64,000 bases of DNA, taken from Leyella lascolaii (GTDB lineage Bacteria; Bacteroidota; Bacteroidia; Bacteroidales; Bacteroidaceae). The stretch's first letter is position 1. Every line of letters begins with the position of its first letter. Made by a program: the position numbers and the translations under genes. Below the pieces are notes generated by a model. It was given only the letters and a program-made list of their open reading frames with translations, made no database searches and was not told the origin of the DNA. Shown here piece after piece: positions 27,857-37,346 of this stretch. Location: contig NZ_LT556035.1 of assembly GCF_900079775.1 (NCBI RefSeq), positions 262,917 through 326,916 on the forward strand, read 5' to 3'.

Positions 27857-28624
27857 ATGATAGAAAACAAGACAACTTCAGATTGTACCATCTACGCTTT
27901 TGTTGGTACTGCAATTCTCGCCATCTCTCTTGTCGTGGCTATGTATGTAGGCAATGACTTTCACCAAAGTCTGTTTGTCGAGTTAATCATCTTTGTAGGG
28001 AGCAACATCCTGCTTTGGGCGATATTCATTTCTATGGTGAATTATCCCTATGAACTGATGACCATTGGTAGCAACAGCAAGACAAAGAAAAACGTTGTGG
28101 AAGCAGAGTCGGCAATAGAACAAGAACAGCCAATGCAAACCTTACCACAAACAGAGTCTGTAAAATACAGTCATGAAGACTATGCCAAGCGTGTAGAGGC
28201 ACAAGAAAAAAAAGCCCAGGAGGAAAAGGACAAGCGAACAAGAGCCGTACTTGACTATGTGCATCGTACCATGTCAAGGTTTCTTTATGAGGAAGATTTG
28301 TACAAGGTAATTGAGGCTGTCAAGGAATGGAGCAACGACACCAAATATACCCCGACAGCAATAAACCGTTTCAAGGAGGCGGTTGAGAATATCCCACTCA
28401 GACACTTTGTCTGGAATATCGCAGAACGTTTGGGTAAACGTGATTACACAATGGCAATGCGAATAGCCTTTGTCAAGGCTTTATTTCCAAAGCCATTTGA
28501 AGGCTTGGACTACAGCACATTGAAGAACCTGAAAGCACCATGCTCCAATGATGTCATTCCTATTGACGAACCTGCCAATGGTAGATATGATTTCCATGAT
28601 GCGACGGAGGAAATTCCCGAATAA
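27857..28624 (+). CDS. Element-encoded membrane protein, 255 aa, unknown
   Basis: Two hydrophobic segments at the N-terminus (about residues 9-30 and 36-60) place it in the inner membrane with a cytoplasmic remainder. A charged coiled region (95-130, EAQEKKAQEEKDKRTR) and a folded C-terminal domain (130-240) follow. No family recognised. It opens the second transcript of the element, upstream of HTH, DUF3987, toprim and mob genes, so a role in element maintenance or mobilization is possible. Confidence 0.65.
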   Translation: MIENKTTSDCTIYAFVGTAILAISLVVAMYVGNDFHQSLFVELIIFVGSNILLWAIFISMVNYPYELMTIGSNSKTKKNVVEAESAIEQEQPMQTLPQTESVKYSHEDYAKRVEAQEKKAQEEKDKRTRAVLDYVHRTMSRFLYEEDLYKVIEAVKEWSNDTKYTPTAINRFKEAVENIPLRHFVWNIAERLGKRDYTMAMRIAFVKALFPKPFEGLDYSTLKNLKAPCSNDVIPIDEPANGRYDFHDATEEIPE

Positions 28625-28732
28625 TCCCCATTGTTAGAGTTATTCCTTCGTGAATGACAAATGACTGTCACGAACCTCAGTAACGGAAGCATCATTCTGT
28701 TCCTTTGCACCAGTTATTAACAAAGTATCAGA

Positions 28733-29104
28733 ATGAATAAGGAATTAACTTTCAACGACCTTCCAATGGTCGTTGCCCAGCTTCGGGATGAAGTGGTGGG
28801 CATGAAGCAGATGATCACCAATCTGCAATCACAGAACAAGCCACAAAAGGCGAACACGCACATACCCATGAGTGTAGAGGAAGCATCGGCATACCTGAAA
28901 ATGCCAATGGCAACTCTCTACATGAAACTTGGAAACGGCAGCATTCCTGCCACCAAGCCGGGCAAACGTTATTGCCTCTATCAAGATGAACTTGACAAGT
29001 GGCTGGAGACTAACCGCAAGAATCCTGTACCTCTCACGGCAGAGGAGGAGAATGCAGCCATTCTTGCAGGAAACAAGCGCAAGCCGAACCCCTTAAACTG
29101 GTAA
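28733..29104 (+). CDS. Excisionase/HTH_17-type DNA-binding protein, 123 aa
   Basis: An N-terminal short coiled segment (FNDLPMVVAQLRDEVVGMK) precedes an HTH_17 domain, MSVEEASAYLKMPMATLYM...KPGKRYCLYQDELDKWLE. It is the counterpart of the 145-aa protein at 60.5-61.0 kb in element 2, which shares the same coiled start and HTH. It is 4 bp upstream of the DUF3987 gene, so co-translated. Likely controls excision or replication gene expression. Confidence 0.82.
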   Translation: MNKELTFNDLPMVVAQLRDEVVGMKQMITNLQSQNKPQKANTHIPMSVEEASAYLKMPMATLYMKLGNGSIPATKPGKRYCLYQDELDKWLETNRKNPVPLTAEEENAAILAGNKRKPNPLNW

Positions 29105-29108
29105 TATC

Positions 29109-30500
29109 ATGGATGCGCTTGAACTCTGTAACAAAATCAACATGGAAGCCGAGTCTTTAGCGGACTCATGCTTCCCTCTTGAGGTATTTCCACAAAAAAT
29201 GCAGTCCATCATCATAGACATGGTGGTGCACGGCAATTTCAAGGTGGATTATGTCGCCATGTCCATGCTGTCGGCAGCATCAGCGGCTCTTGGCAATACC
29301 TATCGTATTCACGTTAAGCAGGATTGGAACACGAATGCCGCCCTTTATATCATATTGGTTGGCAGACCTGGCATGGGCAAAACTCCACCATTACAGCTTG
29401 CATACAAGCCAATTCGGGAGTATGAACGAAAGCTGTTTGACAAGTTTTGCTATGAACTTGACCTATATGAGGCAGCATGTGCAACAAAGGAAAGCGGAAG
29501 CAAGGAAATGAAGAAGCCTATTCTGAAAAGGGTCACATTGGATGACTTTACATTGGAGGCTCTGGTATTGGAGCATTACAACAACTTGCGTGGCATAGCC
29601 ATCAACTATGATGAAATTCTCGGACTGCTTGCCAATACAGACAGGTATGGGAAAAATCCCATGCTTGAACGCCTACTTTCCATCTGGAGCGGATGCCACT
29701 TGGAGAACACCCGTGTCAAGAATGACCGCCCACAACGTGTAGAAGAGCCATGTGTCAACATCATCGGTACAACACAGACCAAACGAATGAAGGAACTGAT
29801 GGCTTCCAAATTCATGGATACTGGTTTTCTTGACCGTATTCTGGTTGTATATCCCAAATCCAAGAAAGTTCCACACTGGCTGGATGAGGAAGACGGCCAT
29901 GTGCGCCAGAGCGAGGCTTCAAGAAAATGGGCTGACATCATCGGGAAAATCTTTGGACTTGACTATGCAAGGTGTAATGACACAAATGAATGTTGTCCAA
30001 ATATCCTTTATATGGACAAGGACGCACACTCCCTTTTCTTTGGTTGGTGGAACAGAAATGTGGATGCCATCAATGCCATAGAGGACGATGAGGATGTTGA
30101 AACGAGGGTGATGAAGCACAATACCCACGTCGCACGCATTGCCTTATTGCTCCAAGCTCTAAGATACGCCTGTGGCGAGAGCCATCTGCAAAGTATTGAT
30201 GTGGATTCCATAGAAGGAGCATTACAGCTCAATGAATATTGTGAGAATTGTTATCAACGCTGCCGAGCCTTTGTTGCTGAAGACACCTGTGATTCTATGT
30301 CCAAGGAGTTGCTGTATCTGTTGGAAGACAGTTTTGACACAAAAACTGCCATTAAAACAGGAATGGAGAATCTGCGTGTTACAGACCGTACTGTGATGAA
30401 CTATATAAAGGAGCTTATGAAGTCTGGACTAATCACAAAGGCAAAGAAAGGATTTTACGAAAAAGTAAAGTTCGAAACAGGACAGGCAACTGAAACATAA
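29109..30500 (+). CDS. DUF3987 (primase/helicase-associated) protein, 463 aa
   Basis: DUF3987 proteins are common in Bacteroidetes mobilizable elements and phage-like islands and are thought to act in element replication. A P-loop-like VGRPGMGKTPPL lies at residues ~79-90, with INYDEILGLL and NIIGTTQTKRMKEL further on, the order seen in RepA/DnaB-like ATPases. The C-terminal part (about 370-450) looks like a winged helix (LRVTDRTVMNYIKELMKSGLI). The adjacent toprim/zinc-ribbon gene suggests that the two supply primase-helicase functions. Confidence 0.82.
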   Translation: MDALELCNKINMEAESLADSCFPLEVFPQKMQSIIIDMVVHGNFKVDYVAMSMLSAASAALGNTYRIHVKQDWNTNAALYIILVGRPGMGKTPPLQLAYKPIREYERKLFDKFCYELDLYEAACATKESGSKEMKKPILKRVTLDDFTLEALVLEHYNNLRGIAINYDEILGLLANTDRYGKNPMLERLLSIWSGCHLENTRVKNDRPQRVEEPCVNIIGTTQTKRMKELMASKFMDTGFLDRILVVYPKSKKVPHWLDEEDGHVRQSEASRKWADIIGKIFGLDYARCNDTNECCPNILYMDKDAHSLFFGWWNRNVDAINAIEDDEDVETRVMKHNTHVARIALLLQALRYACGESHLQSIDVDSIEGALQLNEYCENCYQRCRAFVAEDTCDSMSKELLYLLEDSFDTKTAIKTGMENLRVTDRTVMNYIKELMKSGLITKAKKGFYEKVKFETGQATET

Positions 30501-30611
30501 ACCAACCTGTTTTCAGTATTCATTTGTTTCAGTTTTTCAGTTGACAAGTGCGTAACTGAAAACATGAAAGAACTGAAAGCTGAAATTCACCAATAATTCA
30601 TTTCAGTTACG

Positions 30612-31637
30612 ATGATGAACGAGTATAGATTTCACTTGGAGAAATACAGATTGGGTAATCGTTACACATGCCCGAATTGTGAGCGCAAGCGTTGTTTCAC
30701 AAGATACATAGATGATGAGGGGGAAGTATCCTTCCCTGACAATGTAGGCAAATGCGACCATGAGCATAGTTGTGGGTATCACTATACTCCTAAAGACTAT
30801 TTCCGTGAGCATCCAGACTTTCTATCTAAGGACAAATTGCCATATCCGACAAGATGGAATACCCAACCGAAAGTCGTAGAAAAGCCTATGTCCTATATTG
30901 CCAACGCTATTATGGAGCGTTCCTTGTCTCATTACGGAATCAATCCGTTATACCAGTACCTTTCCAAGGTCTTTGGTGAACAAGAGACAGAAAGGCTGAT
31001 GAAGATGTATCATGTCGGAACATCCTATAAGTGGGGAGGCTCAACCATTTATTGGCAAGTTGACAAGGATGATAAGGTGAGGACTGGCAAGGTCATGCTA
31101 TATAATCCCAAAGACGGACATCGTGTGAAAGAGCCACGTTCTTATGTTGGATGGGCGCATGCTTTTCTTCATCTTCCAGATTTCAACTTGTGCCAATGTT
31201 TCTTTGGTGAGCATTTGCTGGCACAGCATCCCACAATGTCGGTCGCTATTGTCGAGAGTGAAAAAACCGCCATAATCGCATCCCATTTCATCCCCAATTT
31301 CATCTGGCTGGCAACTGGAGGTATGCATGGCTGTCTCAACCAAATCGCTGTCAAGGTATTGGGAGGTCGGGACATCATTCTGTTCCCTGACCTTGGAGCA
31401 ACGGACAAATGGAAATCAAAAATTCCATTGCTGCAATCTGTTTGCAAAAGGGTTGTCATAAGCAACATCTTGGAAGACAATGCCACCGATGAACAAAAGA
31501 CCAAAGGTCTTGACATTGCCGACTTCCTATTGATGACGGAAACACCGCAGATGGCGCTACAAAGGCTGATAAAGCAACATCCGCCACTCCAACATCTGAT
31601 AGACAGTCTTGGGTTGGTGCTGGTGGAAGAGTCATAA
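30612..31637 (+). CDS. DUF6371/toprim-like zinc-ribbon protein (primase-like), 341 aa
   Basis: An N-terminal zinc ribbon (YTCPNCERKRCFTRY ... CDHEHSCGYHYTPKDYF) resembles the CHC2-type primase fingers. A toprim-like core follows: VAIVESEKTAIIAS carries the conserved glutamate and DIILFPDLGATDKW the aspartates. This arrangement is that of mobile-element DUF6371 proteins and suggests primase activity for element replication after transfer. It lies between the DUF3987 gene and the relaxase. Confidence 0.8.
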   Translation: MMNEYRFHLEKYRLGNRYTCPNCERKRCFTRYIDDEGEVSFPDNVGKCDHEHSCGYHYTPKDYFREHPDFLSKDKLPYPTRWNTQPKVVEKPMSYIANAIMERSLSHYGINPLYQYLSKVFGEQETERLMKMYHVGTSYKWGGSTIYWQVDKDDKVRTGKVMLYNPKDGHRVKEPRSYVGWAHAFLHLPDFNLCQCFFGEHLLAQHPTMSVAIVESEKTAIIASHFIPNFIWLATGGMHGCLNQIAVKVLGGRDIILFPDLGATDKWKSKIPLLQSVCKRVVISNILEDNATDEQKTKGLDIADFLLMTETPQMALQRLIKQHPPLQHLIDSLGLVLVEES

Positions 31638-31649
31638 CACTACTGGCAG

Positions 31650-31735
31650 CAGTTATAACGAGTTCGCTTGCGAACATATCCCTTGGGTGGAGCCTAATAC
31701 ACCGAGCAAGCTCAGTAATTAGGGCAAACAGCCAT
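31650..31735 (+). other. Candidate oriT of element 1
   Basis: The 155-bp gap before the relaxase has a GTTCG/CGAAC hairpin (near 31663) and a CCTAAT...ATTAGG hairpin enclosing GAGC/GCTC (31695-31728). MobV origins usually lie just upstream of the mob gene and contain inverted repeats. No nick site is identified. Confidence 0.4.
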
Positions 31736-31792
31736 TATATGTGTACAGCAAGCTGAATTTCATATGTACAATCAATTAAAACAAACAATTTT

Positions 31793-32662
31793 ATGAGCGA
31801 TAATAAGAAACAGATGATGGACATTCAAAAGGTCAAGTCTTTTAGCGTTGCTGTCAGCGATGAGCATCAGCGTAATTGGGGCGATGACCTTTTTTCAAGG
31901 AAGGAGAACAATCCGAAGTACAACTATGACCGTAGTCGCACCCGACTTAACTTTCAGGTGTCGAAAGGTGGAGAACTTGGACCAGTAGATAAGACCAAGT
32001 CCATAACAGACAAAATTGAACAAGCCATCAAGAACAGAGTGACAGGCAGAGTAAATGCCACATCAAACCGTGCCGTGAGCATTGTCTTTGGTGGTAACCG
32101 CGAGCAGATGCGCAAACTCGCATTTGGCGACCAGACAATCAGTGAGAACGGCAACAACTGGGATATTGACAGTTGCAGTGGCATAGACAGGTGGGCAACG
32201 GACATATATGACTTTTGTTGTCGGGAGTTTGGTGAAGAAAATGTCGTTTCGTTCATTGTTCATTTAGACGAACTCAATCCTCATGCACATGCGGTCATTG
32301 TCCCCATCACAAAGGACGGCAGACTGAGCGCAAAAGATCTTTTTGGTGGAAACGACATGAATCAAGCAAGAACTAGGATGCGTGAACTTCACAGCCGACT
32401 TGCAGAGGTTAATGAAAAGTATGGACTGGAGCGTGGTGATGACATCACCATAACTGGAGCTAAGCACAAGTCAACAGAAACTTATCGCAGGGAATTGGCT
32501 GAAGAATGCCGCACTTTGTCAAATGAAGTAGGCATGAAGAATACGCTTCTTTATGGTCTTAATCGTAGCATTACAAAAGCAGAGACTAAAATCAAGGCTC
32601 TGCAGACTATGGTCAGCAATCTGGAGAAAGCAGAAGCAGATAAGCAAGCGGCCATAGCCTAA
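31793..32662 (+). CDS. MobV-family relaxase (Mob_Pre), N-terminal 289 aa before a premature stop
   Basis: Relaxase that nicks oriT and leads DNA transfer. The MobV metal-binding motif HLDELNPHAHAV (His157, His164, His166) is intact, as are the N-terminal segments for DNA binding. The frame is stopped by TAA at 32660-32662, yet the same frame continues open to 33241, so one nonsense codon (plausibly CAA or GAA to TAA) splits a ~482-aa protein. The catalytic domain is upstream of the stop and could still work; the lost part is coiled-coil and C-terminal domain. Confidence 0.88.
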   Translation: MSDNKKQMMDIQKVKSFSVAVSDEHQRNWGDDLFSRKENNPKYNYDRSRTRLNFQVSKGGELGPVDKTKSITDKIEQAIKNRVTGRVNATSNRAVSIVFGGNREQMRKLAFGDQTISENGNNWDIDSCSGIDRWATDIYDFCCREFGEENVVSFIVHLDELNPHAHAVIVPITKDGRLSAKDLFGGNDMNQARTRMRELHSRLAEVNEKYGLERGDDITITGAKHKSTETYRRELAEECRTLSNEVGMKNTLLYGLNRSITKAETKIKALQTMVSNLEKAEADKQAAIA

Positions 32663-33241
32663 CTTGAAGATTATATGAAGAATCATCTTGGTGATGCTGT
32701 AGAGATAAAGGCAAAGATTACCGCCACCAGAAAGGAACTCTGGGATGTTCGTGACAAATTGAACGACAAGAAGATGAAGCTTGAGCAGGCAAAGTTGCAA
32801 CAACTTGATGAGTTGCAGAAGAATGTCTCCCATATTGAAGCAAGAAACAGGGAAATTAAAGCCGATTTTGAAAAAACAGCTGTTTCATACCAGCAACAGA
32901 TGATCAATAAGATTTGGGCGCAGGCTGGCATGAAGGCGTTGGCAGAGATAGCAGACATCTATCCTCGTATGACGAGCATTCACGACAGCAGCCTATTTGA
33001 CGATAGCTTTGCTATGGATTTTATCAACTATGGCGATAAAATTATCCATTGTGCAATGTACCTGTACATCGGCTATATCAACGAAGCAACCAACTTCGCA
33101 GAAAGCCAAGGTGGCGGCGGTAGCGATACCAAGGATTGGGGACGTGAGAAGGACGAAGATGAGATAGAATGGATAAGGCGATGCTTGCGACAGGCAACTC
33201 GGATGATAAAACCCAGAAAGGGCAAAGGGCTAAGTCGATAA
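32663..33241 (+). pseudogene. C-terminal half of MobV relaxase, cut off by in-frame TAA
   Basis: Same frame as the relaxase. It begins LEDYMKNHLGD, continues as a long coiled coil (ATRKELWDVRDKLNDKK through residue ~75), and ends in a basic tail with GGGGSDTKDWGREKDEDE, a feature also seen at the end of the element 2 relaxase (GGGGSPGSGWGRDKDDDD). ATG 32675 could allow reinitiation, giving a 188-aa separate product. Confidence 0.75.
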
Positions 33242-33246
33242 AATAA

Positions 33247-33278
33247 GGGAGGGGCGAATTCTTTGACACACCCCTCCC
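33247..33278. terminator. Terminator hairpin at end of mob gene
   Basis: 8-bp G/C stem GGGAGGGG/CCCCTCCC with a 16-nt loop, just after the relaxase remnant and between two converging transcripts. Confidence 0.65.
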
Positions 33279-33404
33279 AAACACTTTACATATCACAATA
33301 ATCCTTGCGATTCACTAATTTAGTAGCGACTTGAATAGTGAGACGTGTGTGAGCTATGTGAGCAGTGAAATCTGTGCGATTAGTGTTCCACAATAGGAGC
33401 AACC

Positions 33405-34844
33405 TCAATACCATAGCTCTACTACAGGTTTGACATTTCTATAATCAGGCATACATTGACCTATTGAAGCACCGATGAATGTCGGATCACAGATAAAGAA
33501 AGCCTTGCCTTTGTACATATATCCATCTCCATTCATTTGAGAGGTTGTGAAGTTTACTGCAGTACATTCATGCCCAGGATATTGTACGAGGTGTACGTCA
33601 AGCCCCAAGACGTTACGCACAAGAAACGCAAAAAGGATGGCCCTGTCTTCGCAGTCGTCCTTCGGATAATAAAAGTTTTCTTCTATGAAATAGGACTTCT
33701 CATATCCATGTTGTTCTCCGTCTGTAGCATAGTCGAAAGCATATTGTACGAAATGAAGGATTCTACCAACGGCTTCTTTTTCTGAGCACCCTCGTATTTG
33801 TTCGTTTACTTGTGCAAGTAAAGATTGGTGGAAGTTTGAATCAATAGTTGACATGGCATAAAAAGGAATATCCGTTTGGGGATAATGGCGGATGGCTTCC
33901 ATTGTTCCTGCATCAACAGAACCTTGCAACAAGATTTTTCCGTCACTCAAACTAAACCTATGTGCCACACCTGTCTTTATCCCTAAATGTCCACCTCTCA
34001 TGTTTAAGTCTATGTTGCGCCCTTTGTCTGTTGCGTTAGGTAAACGACATGTATAAACTCCAGCATTTTGAACCTTATTTGTAGAATCGTCATGAAAGGT
34101 ATAGTATTTTTTACCATCAATAACGAGATAGCTCCGCTCATATACCTGTTGATTGAAAGGAACCAACAATAAAAGTTGATTTCCGCAACTTGCCAATCGG
34201 ACATCATATCCCATATTTACGAGGAGAAAATGCTGCAATACCGTTTTACTTGCAGGATTCATACATGTTGCCTCCGTGTAGTTTCTGACAAGCTCAAATG
34301 TAAACCAATCGTTGAGACCATACGCTATAGCCAATGATTGCAAAGAGCGAATAACATCTTTCATTACTCTATCTTGTCGGTAGGTGTCCCAAGCCTTTGC
34401 TATTGCTTGATGCTCAATGTCAACAATTGTTTGTACATGGCATAAAACTGTACTTAGTTTCATGCCATAAAAGGAAAAAGACATATTCGGCAAAGTGCTA
34501 GGGGCAATAGGCTTCACGGATATGGGATTATCTGTCGGGACAGTCGTAGGCTGCACGGTAGGCTTTACCGTGGGGAGAGACTGAACAGGAGAGACATCTT
34601 GTGGTCTTATGTCAGCCTTAGGTGCTATTGACGGTTTTGGTTCTTTGTCTCTCTTGATTCCTCTGAACTGCTCGTATTCATCCCAAACACCTTGCAGATA
34701 TTTTGCATACTCTTCCAACACCGTTTTTCGGAAACTATCATAACTCCCAAGCACTCCTTTACGGAATGCTTGATAGTCTGAATATGTATTTTGTGCCATC
34801 ATTGATGAAGAACACAACAGTAGTATAAATAAATACTTACGCAT
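33405..34844 (-). CDS. Exported transglutaminase-like cysteine protein, 479 aa
   Basis: Signal peptide (residues 1-18, ends MMAQ), a Pro/Thr-rich linker (about 70-120), then a long N-terminal region and a C-terminal transglutaminase-like domain. The catalytic triad can be proposed as Cys in PKDDCEDRAILFAF, His in QYPGHECTAVNF and Asp in FFICDPTFIGA, the right order and spacing for transglutaminase-like peptidases. It is the last gene of the seven-gene envelope operon, 17 bp after its neighbour. It may crosslink, cleave or process a partner in the periplasm (inference). Confidence 0.75.
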   Translation of the reverse strand: MRKYLFILLLCSSSMMAQNTYSDYQAFRKGVLGSYDSFRKTVLEEYAKYLQGVWDEYEQFRGIKRDKEPKPSIAPKADIRPQDVSPVQSLPTVKPTVQPTTVPTDNPISVKPIAPSTLPNMSFSFYGMKLSTVLCHVQTIVDIEHQAIAKAWDTYRQDRVMKDVIRSLQSLAIAYGLNDWFTFELVRNYTEATCMNPASKTVLQHFLLVNMGYDVRLASCGNQLLLLVPFNQQVYERSYLVIDGKKYYTFHDDSTNKVQNAGVYTCRLPNATDKGRNIDLNMRGGHLGIKTGVAHRFSLSDGKILLQGSVDAGTMEAIRHYPQTDIPFYAMSTIDSNFHQSLLAQVNEQIRGCSEKEAVGRILHFVQYAFDYATDGEQHGYEKSYFIEENFYYPKDDCEDRAILFAFLVRNVLGLDVHLVQYPGHECTAVNFTTSQMNGDGYMYKGKAFFICDPTFIGASIGQCMPDYRNVKPVVELWY

Positions 34845-34861
34845 AATTGTTATGTCATAGT

Positions 34862-36673
34862 TTACCAGTTACCAATTCCAAACAAGCCTATCTCGGGATC
34901 AGGTTCAGGTTGCCATGTCCTAACCTTGATAATGGGCTTTTGAGGATCCTCCAAATCAACTTGCAAATAGAGATAGCCTTGGTCACCATAGTTGGTTGAA
35001 TAATAGTCCTGCTTAATTTGTATGCCATACTCCTCACCATTCTTTGCCTTTCGAACGTCATTATTTGCAAATCGTATGTTTACAAACTCATTGCTTCTGA
35101 AACAAGCCTCCAAGTTCTTCATATACTGGTCCTTGCTATACTGAACTCGACGGATATACCTCTGCGTATGGAATTTTGCTGGCATATCCTTGCTCTGTCT
35201 GTCTGCAACAAGTTTTTCTGCCACATGACCTACTATAATGACCGCATCGTCATCAAATATTGTTTTAAGATAGTCAAGTCGCTTCAGTGCGTATGCTGTT
35301 TTGTAATTTTCAAGAAATTGCATAATTGTTTGCCGAGCAATAGGAGTCCATGCACCACGTTTCATGATGTCTTGTTTGGCTTTGCGGTCAAGCCCGAAAG
35401 CAATACAGTCTATTTTCTGATTTTTGTCGAAAGTAAAGACCACATCTTCCACAAAGTCCTTTCTTAACCCTTTCTTGAAAGAGAAAGACATTTGTATGCT
35501 TCTTGCAATTACATTGTCACGCAGTTGGCTGAACTGACAATCGTTGGCATTGAGTATTCTGGCATTGCCATATCCTACAAGTCTTGTAAACATATTCCAG
35601 CCATCCTCTGTGAAGAGAGAACGTACAGCATCATAGTCGTGTCCCTTTATCGCATTAAGCACTTTGGTTAGCATAGCTCTATAAGAACCGTCATTTGCAA
35701 CAGACAACATGGTGTCATTTGCCCGTGACTTACCCAAAGACAGTGCATTGTCTGTACTTTTTTTTGCCTTTCCCATTTGCAGGTTTACCCTTGCTGCACG
35801 TATGGATTGCCCTTTTACAACATTCAGAACACTTTGTATTTCCTGATTGATGTGCGCTTGACCACGATAGGCGTATTCGTAGTTGATTTGAACGTTGTCA
35901 GGAACTAAGCCTTTACTGAATTCCATTGTTCCACGTCCGTCTTTCGCACTACAGATGTTGCTCCAGTTGCGTCCGTCGAAGTAGGTGAAGTCAAGTGTAC
36001 TGACGGGTTGACCTTTATACTTGAACATTAAATCTACATTTGTACCATCGTTACCAGTGACTTCAATGCTTAAATCCTTTAGGATATTTGTAATCTGCTG
36101 CGGAAGCCAGGTTAAAGGATACATTGTTTCTCCTGTTTCTTCATCCGAATAAACGACACTTGAGGGACGTTGCACGGATTTGAGCAAAGAATAAGCCCAG
36201 TAATAATTTCTCAGTGCATCGTCTATCTTGCAAGCATCTTCAGCAACCTTCCCTAAACGGATATACTCCTTTATTGTACGGATTCTTCCTTCAAAGATTT
36301 TGTTCAGTTCGCTTCGTTTGATAAATCGGCCGATATGAGCTTGGTCTGGATTGTTGTCTATGACAATGCGCTCTGTATTGGTCAAAGTGGCGGTTGAGTA
36401 TGTCTGCACTTTCGAGGTTGTATAACTTGCTGCATCAAGTTTCCCATTGGTTGTACGCTCGTCTTCTGTGATAGAGAAGTCGTTACTTACCACAACGGAT
36501 ATTTTGCTTATCAATGCAGCGAGTGCCTGTTGGTCAGCTTCCTCAACTGTCGCTCCCCAACCTTCTCCCGATAGATAAGTTTGGGTATTACGTATTACCT
36601 CATCCCAACTTTGCGAGAAAGCTGAAATGAGGCAAAAGTTCATTGTCAGTAAAACAATTATTCGTTTAGTCAT
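34862..36673 (-). CDS. Exported protein with LPP20-like N-terminal domain, 603 aa
   Basis: Signal peptide (MTKRIIVLLTMNFCLISAFSQ). Residues ~30-110 (YLSGEGWGATVEEADQQALA, then KISVVVSND) resemble the LPP20/FlgT-type fold, in which a short motif with 'A...EA...A...L' precedes a conserved strand. The middle has a beta-rich region (~205-290), and the C-terminal part includes two SnoaL/NTF2-like stretches (YDAVRSLFTEDGW, LKTIFDDDAVIIVGH). No enzyme motif seen. It overlaps the previous gene by 8 bp. Function unknown; envelope-localised by signal. Confidence 0.65.
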   Translation of the reverse strand: MTKRIIVLLTMNFCLISAFSQSWDEVIRNTQTYLSGEGWGATVEEADQQALAALISKISVVVSNDFSITEDERTTNGKLDAASYTTSKVQTYSTATLTNTERIVIDNNPDQAHIGRFIKRSELNKIFEGRIRTIKEYIRLGKVAEDACKIDDALRNYYWAYSLLKSVQRPSSVVYSDEETGETMYPLTWLPQQITNILKDLSIEVTGNDGTNVDLMFKYKGQPVSTLDFTYFDGRNWSNICSAKDGRGTMEFSKGLVPDNVQINYEYAYRGQAHINQEIQSVLNVVKGQSIRAARVNLQMGKAKKSTDNALSLGKSRANDTMLSVANDGSYRAMLTKVLNAIKGHDYDAVRSLFTEDGWNMFTRLVGYGNARILNANDCQFSQLRDNVIARSIQMSFSFKKGLRKDFVEDVVFTFDKNQKIDCIAFGLDRKAKQDIMKRGAWTPIARQTIMQFLENYKTAYALKRLDYLKTIFDDDAVIIVGHVAEKLVADRQSKDMPAKFHTQRYIRRVQYSKDQYMKNLEACFRSNEFVNIRFANNDVRKAKNGEEYGIQIKQDYYSTNYGDQGYLYLQVDLEDPQKPIIKVRTWQPEPDPEIGLFGIGNW

Positions 36674-37325
36674 TGGTGGATGTAGAAACGGTTGTTGGTT
36701 TGAATCCTTCGCGAACGAAGTCGCTTACCTTCTTTGCATATTTCTGGGCGGCTGCACTTTCTTTTGCAGCATTCTCGTATGCACGGATTCTTGCTCGGGT
36801 GGCAGCACTTTCGCTTACCACAAAGAATGTCTGCATCTCGTAACTTCCATCCTTGTTGCTGCGGATAACGGAGAAAGACTCCTGCAACTCGCCGTTGAGT
36901 TCCTTTTGCACAAGACTCTCGTAGGCTGCATAGAAATGGTCAAACTCTCCTGATACGTCATCGCCATTACCAGCAATATCACTCACAATACGCCCTTTCA
37001 ACTGTCTACCAGCCTGTTGGGCATAAATATTACAAGCATTGTTGATACAAGTCTGATGACCCACATTCTTTGACTTGAACTTGGAGCAGGTACCTACTAT
37101 TTCGTAGGCGTCTTCTCCTTCTTTGTTGAGCTTACCATAGTGGTTGAGAAGGGCTACATCAAGAGAGCGAGACGAGCCATAAAGCATCCAGCCTCCCTTC
37201 TTAAATTCCTTCATCTTCACCTTGTACTCCTTCTTCAAGGCTTTGTTAAGTGCCTTGTTGTTCTGGGCATTCAATGCAGGCAATACCATGCAGAGTGCCA
37301 TGAAAAGCATGATAATCTTTTTCAT
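36666..37325 (-). CDS. Exported protein, 219 aa, unknown family
   Basis: Clear signal peptide (MKKIIMLFMALCMVLPALNA). The mature part is Lys- and Ala-rich: KKEYKVKMKEFKKGGWMLYGS at the start and a helical C-terminus (ATRARIRAYENAAKESAAAQ). The middle, VSDIAGNGDDVSGEFDHFYAAYE, and the sequence FFVVSESAATRARI are reminiscent of the LPP20-like group, and the downstream gene also has an LPP20-like start. It is 21 bp from the HEPN-like gene and overlaps the 603-aa gene, so transcription and translation are coupled. Confidence 0.6.
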   Translation of the reverse strand: MKKIIMLFMALCMVLPALNAQNNKALNKALKKEYKVKMKEFKKGGWMLYGSSRSLDVALLNHYGKLNKEGEDAYEIVGTCSKFKSKNVGHQTCINNACNIYAQQAGRQLKGRIVSDIAGNGDDVSGEFDHFYAAYESLVQKELNGELQESFSVIRSNKDGSYEMQTFFVVSESAATRARIRAYENAAKESAAAQKYAKKVSDFVREGFKPTTVSTSTND

Positions 37326-37346
37326 TGTTGCTTTGTTTTTGATAGC

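Larger units (their letters stand above)
24289..33281. mobile_element. Mobilizable element 1 (tyrosine recombinase, MobV relaxase)
   Basis: Contains, all on the plus strand, a multi-HTH regulator, tyrosine recombinase, membrane protein, excisionase-like HTH protein, DUF3987 protein, toprim/zinc-ribbon protein and MobV relaxase. It lacks conjugation (mating-pair) genes, so it would need a helper. Left boundary is inferred next to tRNA-Gly and three 10-bp repeats. Right boundary is uncertain: I found no repeat of the tRNA 3' end, so the 33-43 kb operon could be its cargo. Confidence 0.75.
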
